From NCBI GenBank assembly GCA_002709005.1, contig PAPH01000028.1, forward strand, positions 1-38,379: a stretch of DNA of 38,379 bases, written 5' to 3'. A model generated the notes under the pieces. That model had not been told where the DNA came from. It saw nothing but the letters and a program-made list of their open reading frames with translations, and searched no databases. This stretch comes from Hyphomicrobiales bacterium (GTDB lineage Bacteria; Pseudomonadota; Alphaproteobacteria; Rhizobiales; Rhizobiaceae). Made by a program: the position numbers and the translations under genes. This document shows, piece by piece, positions 33,518 through 38,379 of the stretch (the stretch's first letter is position 1; each line of letters starts with the position of its first letter).

Positions 33518-35769
33518 ATCGCTCTCTCCAAAATGGCCTGAGGTGTGTTGACGGAAGGAATTTTCCCGTAGCGCAGTGCGACGACCCGGTTTGCCATTTG
33601 CAGAAAGTCGGTCCGGTGGGAGACGAAGAGAACCGTTCGCCGGCCTCGCGCATCCTCGAGCAGGCGGCGCATCAAGGCCCCGGTTTCTCCGTCGAGCAAC
33701 GCATTTGGTACCTCGTCGATGAGCATGAGCTGGCTGTTGACGAGCAGGGCGCGCGCAAAGGCGAAACGATGCCGGAAGCTCGCCGAAAAGCGTTCCTCGT
33801 CGGGGCCGGAGACGATGAAGTCGAGCCCGTTCGGCAAGGTGCGGATTTCCTCGCTCAGACCGACATTGAGCAGCACCTGATCAATTTGCATCTCGGTGGC
33901 CAGGGGATTGGCCAATGCCAGGTTCTGTCTCAGGCTGCCGGGAAAGATGCGCGGGCGCTGCGGAACATAGGAAACGCGCCGGCGCAGTTCCCTCAACGGC
34001 AACTGGCGCAAGTCCACCCCGTCGATCCGGATCGTGCCGAGGGAGACGTCCATCATGCCCAGGACCATCTTGAAGATGGTCGACTTTCCGGTCCCGTTGG
34101 CCCCGTAGATTCCGATGAGATCCCCTGAATCCACCTCGAGATCGAGACCGACGAAGACGGGACGGGTATCGGCGGCGCGGAAACCGACATTGACGAAGCT
34201 GACCCGCCCGCTGGGAGCACCGATTGTGTTCTTCTCGCGCTCTTCCTGGTTTTCGGTTGGCAGATCCATGAGCGAATTGATCTGGTTGAGGCTTCGACGG
34301 ATCTGCTCAATTCTCTGGACGGTCATGCACAGCGTGTGGAACGGCGCCAATACGCGCAGGCTCAGGATGACGAGAGCCAGCAGGGTCGGCCCGGTGATCC
34401 CGCCCGCCCAGACGCTCAGGGAACTCACCGCCATGACGCCAATGATGGAGACGGTGAAAATGACCGAAGATACGGCTTCCGAAACCAGACCGGCGAAACG
34501 CAGGCTCATCTGCGCGCGTTGAGCCTTCTCGGCGATCACGCCGATACGGTCCGCCCAGGCCTGCTGCAGGCCGCACCCTCTTATGAGATCAAGCTTGTCG
34601 AGCGTTTCGATGCACAGCGCCTGCAATTCGGTCGCCTGGTCGGCGGTAATGCTCGTCAGAATCGCCGAGCGACGCCAGGCGACGGCGAAGACGCAGCAAA
34701 AGAGAACGATCGACCCCACCATGATCGACAGCGCGGACAGCGAGAGGAAGCCGACCAGGATCAGCGAAAGCAGCGATACCGGGATGTCGAGGATGGAGGC
34801 AAAGGTGGGACCGCTGATGAAATCGCGGATGCTTTCGAACGATCGCAGACGTGCGGCCTGATTGGTCGGTGCCGCACGCTCGGAAATGGAAGGCGTGAGC
34901 TTGAGTATCTGCGCGAAGGAAGAAGTGTTGACGATGAACTCCAGCCGTCCCGCCACCCATGCGACGACCTTGGTCCGCTGAACGATGAAGAGCGTCTCGA
35001 AAGCGACGATGAGAACCAGGCCGCCGATGAGGTAGGGCATGGCGGTGAATTCGGAAAGCCGGATCACCTGCCCGAAGAAGACGGCGATCGCAAGAGGCAG
35101 CAGCGCCCCGGTCAGACCCAGCATCAGGCTGAAAAGGATGATCGTCCGGCCCAGAAGCGGGAAGTTGGCGAACAGTGCCCGGATCCAGCTATAGCCGGTG
35201 TGCGATCGCGATTGCGGGGACAGCGGGCTTCTGGCGCTTTCATAGTCGAAGCGCCAGCAGGGGCTGCCTTCGAGCAAACCGCCATGCTCCTCGAACCGGG
35301 TGAGAACCTGCCCGTCATAAACCAGTGCCTCACCGCGCTTCTTGCCGGGAACGAGCAGAAGCGGACGGTCGCCGCTCTTGATCAGCAGCGGGGACCGGGA
35401 CGACGACCAGTCTTTCGAGGAGAACGGCTTCTGGCGCACGTAGAATCCGAGATTTCCCATGGCGGCAATGATGCCCGGCTCGCCCAGATCGAAGCCGCCC
35501 TGAGGGACGGAGCCCAGCAAGGCCTTGATCGGAAACTCGCGGCCGGAATGATAGACGAGCGCGCAGAACAGCCTTGCCGCCTGAATGTCGCTCCCCTGCA
35601 TGGCAAAAATGGTTGCGGGCCGTTCGATGGCGGCAAAATTTTCCCACCCCGCCGCCGCGCCGATACTCTCCGACGAGCTTCCGGCCGATGAGTGGCCGGA
35701 GCGCGCCTTTGCGAAGGATGAAACAGTGGCCGAGCGAGGCTGGCCGCGAAGCGGGAGCAGCGCGTTCAT
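33514..35769 (-). CDS. Type I secretion ABC transporter with C39-like N-terminal domain; catalytic half of the pair
   Basis: This 751-residue protein has a Ser-rich tail, then a C39-like domain (about 60-165: ARLFCALVYHSGREFPIKALLG, GIIAAMGNLGFYVRQKP). No Cys-His-Asp peptidase triad is recognisable, so it is probably a substrate-docking CLD-type domain. Membrane helices span about 205-480. The NBD keeps Walker A (GANGTGKST, 556-564), Q604, Walker B LMLIDE (Asp685, Glu686) and His718 (FVSHRTD), but the signature is degenerate: FSASF at 661-665 in place of LSGGQ. ATG 35769 is the start because it overlaps the stop of the first ABC gene (ATGA) and opens the family-like sequence; the frame upstream of it is unrelated. 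It likely heterodimerises with the catalytically dead partner encoded just before it. Confidence 0.92.
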   Translation of the reverse strand: MNALLPLRGQPRSATVSSFAKARSGHSSAGSSSESIGAAAGWENFAAIERPATIFAMQGSDIQAARLFCALVYHSGREFPIKALLGSVPQGGFDLGEPGIIAAMGNLGFYVRQKPFSSKDWSSSRSPLLIKSGDRPLLLVPGKKRGEALVYDGQVLTRFEEHGGLLEGSPCWRFDYESARSPLSPQSRSHTGYSWIRALFANFPLLGRTIILFSLMLGLTGALLPLAIAVFFGQVIRLSEFTAMPYLIGGLVLIVAFETLFIVQRTKVVAWVAGRLEFIVNTSSFAQILKLTPSISERAAPTNQAARLRSFESIRDFISGPTFASILDIPVSLLSLILVGFLSLSALSIMVGSIVLFCCVFAVAWRRSAILTSITADQATELQALCIETLDKLDLIRGCGLQQAWADRIGVIAEKAQRAQMSLRFAGLVSEAVSSVIFTVSIIGVMAVSSLSVWAGGITGPTLLALVILSLRVLAPFHTLCMTVQRIEQIRRSLNQINSLMDLPTENQEEREKNTIGAPSGRVSFVNVGFRAADTRPVFVGLDLEVDSGDLIGIYGANGTGKSTIFKMVLGMMDVSLGTIRIDGVDLRQLPLRELRRRVSYVPQRPRIFPGSLRQNLALANPLATEMQIDQVLLNVGLSEEIRTLPNGLDFIVSGPDEERFSASFRHRFAFARALLVNSQLMLIDEVPNALLDGETGALMRRLLEDARGRRTVLFVSHRTDFLQMANRVVALRYGKIPSVNTPQAILERAI

Positions 35770-37478
35770 AGTTTCAGCGTCCTGTAGGTGGAGATGTTTC
35801 TTTCCACGACGCCATAATCGGTGCGAATCCCCTTGGAGGTGAGTTCGAGACGGCGCTGGGCACCCGCGGTCATGTTGCGGTCCTGCGAAACGATGACGAG
35901 CGTGGCCTGGCCCTGAATGGTGGCGATGAAGCGCTGCAGACGGGCGTAGCCGGCCCTGTCGAGCCCCTTGTCCACATTGTCGAGAAGAATGAGCCGCGGC
36001 CGGTGCGCGAGCGCGCGCAGGATTGAGAGCTGCTGGCAAAGGCCGCTTGGCACGTTCTCGGTGACGCTTCCGTTGACCGGCGTGTCGAGGCCGCGCGGCA
36101 ACTCATTGATCGCGGCCTGAAGATCCATCAGCGCGGCGATGCTCATTGCCTGCTCGACCGGTATCTCGCCAAAGCGGGTGATGTTGTCCCGGATCGTCCC
36201 GTGGAACATGGTGGGATCTCCGCTGGCATAGGCGACCGCCCGGTTGAGCTGTTGCGCCGGATAGGCATCGAGCGGCGCGCCGTCGAGCATCATTGTGCCT
36301 TCCAGCGGTCGCTCGACCCCCGCCATGATCTTGAGCAGGCCGGTGCAGGCCTCATCCGAGGGACCCGACAGCGCAATCGTTTCACCGGGTTCGAGCCGGA
36401 GGTCGATGTTGCGGTAGAATCGCGCGGACGACCGGGCGTGGCTGCACTCGAAACTGACATCGGCGAGTTCCAGCCTGCCGACGTTTTCGACCGGAATTTC
36501 CTCGGTCACCGTGCGTTGCGGTTCGTGCCGCATCACGTCGGCGACCACGTCTTCCGCCTCGCACAAATCCCGCGCCTGGGTGAAGATGAAGACAGCGCGC
36601 TGCATGGGCACGATCAGACGCGCGCCGAGGAGGATGACCGCGGAAAGCGCCCCGAGGGTCATCGTGCCCTGATTGATCGAATAGGCCCCGTAGATGAGGG
36701 TGGTAATGAGGATCGTCTGGTTGGTGACCGTGACCCCATTGAGAAGCTCGCTCGAGGAGGTCGCCGTCTTCATGCTGGTCCGGGCGAGACCGGTCTGGAC
36801 GTGCTCGAACCGGCGCAGGACGTAATCCTCGATGCCGAGAGCCTTGAGCGGATGAATGGCCCCGAGAATGGAGAGAAGAAAGCGATAGCGCCGCTCCAGA
36901 AGGCGATTGAGCAAGGCCGAGTTCCGGCGCAGGGAGGTGGCACCGCGCCAAGTGATCCACGAGCCGCCGAGCAGCGACAGCGTGATGAGAAGCCCGGCCA
37001 TGGGCGCGATGAAGAAAATCAGGATCAGGATGACGGGGAGGAACATCAGCTCGGCCAGCCCCACCAGAAGCTTGCCGCTCTGCTTTTCGGTCACCTGGGC
37101 GATGCGCGTGAAATAATCCAGGCACCGGGCGGACCCGCGGATACCGGCGCTGTAGTCGCTCGCGATGATTCGGTGGAACAGGTTGCGTGTGATGTCGGTC
37201 GTAACCACGCGGTCGGCATTGAGAATAATGAAGGACCGCGCCAGCCGGATAACCGCCTCGAGTATTCCGAGAACCAGCATTCCGGCGACGATGAACACCA
37301 GCGTCGACGATCCGGGAGACGGCAGGATACGGTTGAATATCATCTGCGCGGCAAGCGGAACGCTCAGGCCGAGAATATTGAGCGCCAGCGTCATGAGGAG
37401 AAGGCTGGCGACCGGAGCCCGAAAGGCCACCCCCGGCCTTTCGGAACTCCTGTGTTCGATGAGTGCTGGCGTCCCCAA
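35766..37478 (-). CDS. Type I secretion ABC transporter with fully degenerate nucleotide-binding domain (pseudo-ATPase)
   Basis: This 570-residue protein has the length and plan of PrsD/PrtD-type exporters: membrane domain about 20-300 and NBD about 335-555. Every catalytic NBD motif is altered. Walker A is GPSDEACTG at 372-380, with the essential Lys replaced by Cys378 and two glycines lost. The Q-loop Gln is Gly420, the signature is VPSGL (476-480), Walker B has Asp500 but Asn501 in place of Glu, and the H-loop His is Gln532. The frame is otherwise intact and the fold pattern is conserved, so it is not a simple pseudogene. The start is TTG 37478, supported by AGGAG 5 nt upstream and lying 8 bp after the repeat-protein stop; the next in-frame Met is residue 29, inside the first helix. 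It presumably pairs with the next ABC protein. Confidence 0.9.
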   Translation of the reverse strand: MGTPALIEHRSSERPGVAFRAPVASLLLMTLALNILGLSVPLAAQMIFNRILPSPGSSTLVFIVAGMLVLGILEAVIRLARSFIILNADRVVTTDITRNLFHRIIASDYSAGIRGSARCLDYFTRIAQVTEKQSGKLLVGLAELMFLPVILILIFFIAPMAGLLITLSLLGGSWITWRGATSLRRNSALLNRLLERRYRFLLSILGAIHPLKALGIEDYVLRRFEHVQTGLARTSMKTATSSSELLNGVTVTNQTILITTLIYGAYSINQGTMTLGALSAVILLGARLIVPMQRAVFIFTQARDLCEAEDVVADVMRHEPQRTVTEEIPVENVGRLELADVSFECSHARSSARFYRNIDLRLEPGETIALSGPSDEACTGLLKIMAGVERPLEGTMMLDGAPLDAYPAQQLNRAVAYASGDPTMFHGTIRDNITRFGEIPVEQAMSIAALMDLQAAINELPRGLDTPVNGSVTENVPSGLCQQLSILRALAHRPRLILLDNVDKGLDRAGYARLQRFIATIQGQATLVIVSQDRNMTAGAQRRLELTSKGIRTDYGVVERNISTYRTLKL

Positions 37479-37486
37479 GTGAACTC

Positions 37487-38379
37487 CTATCCGAAGAGGC
37501 TGCCGCCGAGCTTGCCCGAGCTGAGGCTCGTCGTGATCGAGCCGAGGCTGCCCGAAACGTCGGACGTGAGGGTGCTGACGGAAGAAAGAAGCGAGCTGTC
37601 GTCGATCGATCCGGTGGAAGAACCGCTATCCACCAGCATGAGATCGCTGAGGTTGAGGTTGCCGTCGTCGAGACTGCCGGTCAGGGACAGGCTATCCCCA
37701 CCATCGGTCTGATCCATTGTCAGATCGAGGTCGATGGACAGTAGGCTGTCACTGCCGCCCGAACCGAATATGTCATCCAGCGCTGCATCGAGGTCCGTGC
37801 TGAGAAGGCTTTCATATTCAGCGAGATTGACGTCAAGGGCGAGGTCATCGCCGCCGAGTTGACCACCATCCAGGAGGTTCGAAAGATCGCTGTCGCCATC
37901 AGTCAGAGGTGATGTCACAGCGTCAATCAACCCACCGTCGAGGTCGACAACAGCGTCGAGATCAACATCAATGTCGGTGCCGAGCAGGTTCTCGACAGGG
38001 TCGAGGGTCACGTCGAGATCGGCGACGACCTCATCGACCAGCGGAAGATCGGCGACCGCATCGACCGTCAGGTCGGTATCGCCATCCTGATCGGGCGCGG
38101 CACCCAGAAGACCGCCGTCACCTCCGAGAAGATCGCCTCCATCGAGCAGGTCACCACCCAGCAGGTCGCCTCCGAGAAGGTCACCCGCATCGGCAAGGAG
38201 TCCGTCGCCAGCGCCACCCAGCGGATCGCCGCCCAGAAGGCCATCGGTGAGATCGCCGGTTACGCCGTCGAGCAGATCGCCACCAAGCAACGTGTCGGTC
38301 GCGCTCTCAAGATCGACCACCGCATCGAGATCGATGTCGATATCGGTGCCGAGCAGGTTCTCGACCGGATCGAGGGTCA
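37487..38379 (-). CDS. Asp/Leu/Gly-rich repeat protein, probable type I secretion substrate (N-terminal part outside window)
   Basis: The frame stays open to the right edge, so the start lies outside the window; the GTG at 38320 is an internal Val of a repeat. The visible C-terminal 296 residues are very acidic and low-complexity, with no Cys and very few Lys. Runs of LLGGD/GGDLL pentads span about 38105-38300. The segment LDPVENLLGTDID followed by DLDAVVDL occurs twice, at about 38306-38379 and 37937-38010, exactly 369 bp (123 residues) apart. The last 60 residues are Ser/Thr/Leu/Gly-rich and end LGGSLFG, as expected of an uncleaved C-terminal type I signal. No RTX nonapeptide (GGxGxDxUx) is seen in this part. 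The exporter genes follow 8 bp downstream, so this is probably their dedicated, adhesin-like substrate. Function unknown. Confidence 0.85.
   Translation of the reverse strand, partial: TLDPVENLLGTDIDIDLDAVVDLESATDTLLGGDLLDGVTGDLTDGLLGGDPLGGAGDGLLADAGDLLGGDLLGGDLLDGGDLLGGDGGLLGAAPDQDGDTDLTVDAVADLPLVDEVVADLDVTLDPVENLLGTDIDVDLDAVVDLDGGLIDAVTSPLTDGDSDLSNLLDGGQLGGDDLALDVNLAEYESLLSTDLDAALDDIFGSGGSDSLLSIDLDLTMDQTDGGDSLSLTGSLDDGNLNLSDLMLVDSGSSTGSIDDSSLLSSVSTLTSDVSGSLGSITTSLSSGKLGGSLFG
37937..38379 (-). repeat. Two copies of a 123-residue-period coding repeat in the secreted protein
   Basis: The copies at 38306-38379 and 37937-38010 encode nearly identical 23-residue segments (LDPVENLLGTDI plus DLDAVVDL) with many synonymous differences. 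The protein is thus more conserved than the DNA, which argues for selection on the repeat rather than a recent duplication. GGDLL-type pentads fill the space between. The array continues past the window edge. Confidence 0.8.

Noticed and set aside
33514..35769. Active C39 bacteriocin-type peptidase domain
   Set aside because: The N-terminal domain has the C39-like pattern, but I cannot place a Cys-His-Asp triad, and the substrate C-terminus fits an uncleaved type I signal.
35770..36039. N-terminal extension of the second secretion ABC protein upstream of 35769
   Set aside because: The extra 90 residues are Arg/Gly/His-rich, out-of-frame read-through of the first ABC gene; the ATGA overlap at 35769 marks the true start.
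38105..38300. Short, regular DNA repeats that could suggest a CRISPR array or minisatellite
   Set aside because: They are in frame within the acidic repeat protein, vary in length, and have no unique spacers of constant size.
37487..38379. RTX calcium-binding nonapeptides
   Set aside because: GGD runs look similar at first, but GGxGxDxUx is not present; the runs are pentads of the GGDLL type. RTX repeats could still exist outside the window.
1..38379. Insertion sequences, prophage genes, integrases or tRNA attachment sites
   Set aside because: No transposase, integrase or phage protein is encoded and no tRNA-like cloverleaf or flanking direct repeats were seen.

Overview
The window is GC-rich, almost fully coding DNA from a Gram-negative alphaproteobacterium. 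It is most likely a member of the Hyphomicrobiales (Rhizobiaceae or Aurantimonadaceae-like): many ABC sugar transporters, long polycistronic catabolic operons, a GlpSTPQV-like importer, Weimberg-type enzymes and a NodT-type outer-membrane lipoprotein. The genus assignment is inference. I see no tRNA, rRNA, insertion sequence, prophage gene or CRISPR array.

Region 1 (1-4928, plus strand) is the 3' part of an amino-sugar operon. It holds the end of a UgpC/MalK-type ATPase, a DeoR-family regulator, a BadF/BadG-type sugar kinase, an AgaS-like SIS-domain isomerase/deaminase and a GatZ/KbaZ-family protein. The simplest reading is uptake, phosphorylation and deamination of a galactosamine-like sugar to tagatose-6-phosphate, which the GatZ-like protein could epimerise to fructose-6-phosphate. 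A bidirectional terminator at about 4981-5022 closes it.

Region 2 (5042-25298) is a 17-gene minus-strand catabolic operon running from 24075 down to 5042, with a divergent LacI-family regulator at 24294-25298. In transcription order it encodes: a Tat-dependent binding protein; two MalFG-type permeases; two complementary, partly degenerate ATPases; a Gfo/Idh/MocA dehydrogenase; a TIM-barrel sugar isomerase/epimerase; a DUF4432 mutarotase-like protein; an SDR; a class III CoA-transferase; a binding-protein homologue with no export signal; an enoyl-CoA hydratase; a complete Rbs-type permease/binding protein/ATPase set; a FAH-fold dehydratase; and a 2-oxoglutarate semialdehyde dehydrogenase. Nine of the 16 junctions overlap or are at most 6 bp apart. 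The last two enzymes match the end of the Weimberg route (2-keto-3-deoxy-pentonate to 2-oxoglutarate).

Region 3 (25317-38379) is a surface/secretion locus. A glycosyltransferase (minus) and a NodT/TolC-like outer-membrane lipoprotein (plus) diverge at about 26484-26567. On the minus strand, entering from beyond the right edge, are an Asp/Leu/Gly-rich repeat protein (only its C-terminal 296 residues are visible), two type I secretion ABC proteins, a HlyD adaptor, a response regulator fused to a GHKL-type ATPase domain, and a large hybrid histidine kinase. The first ABC protein has lost every catalytic NBD motif and the second keeps Walker A, Walker B and the H-loop, so they probably form an asymmetric heterodimer. 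A dedicated substrate, an asymmetric exporter and a translationally coupled signalling pair without a DNA-binding output together make this the best candidate for an undescribed system in the window.
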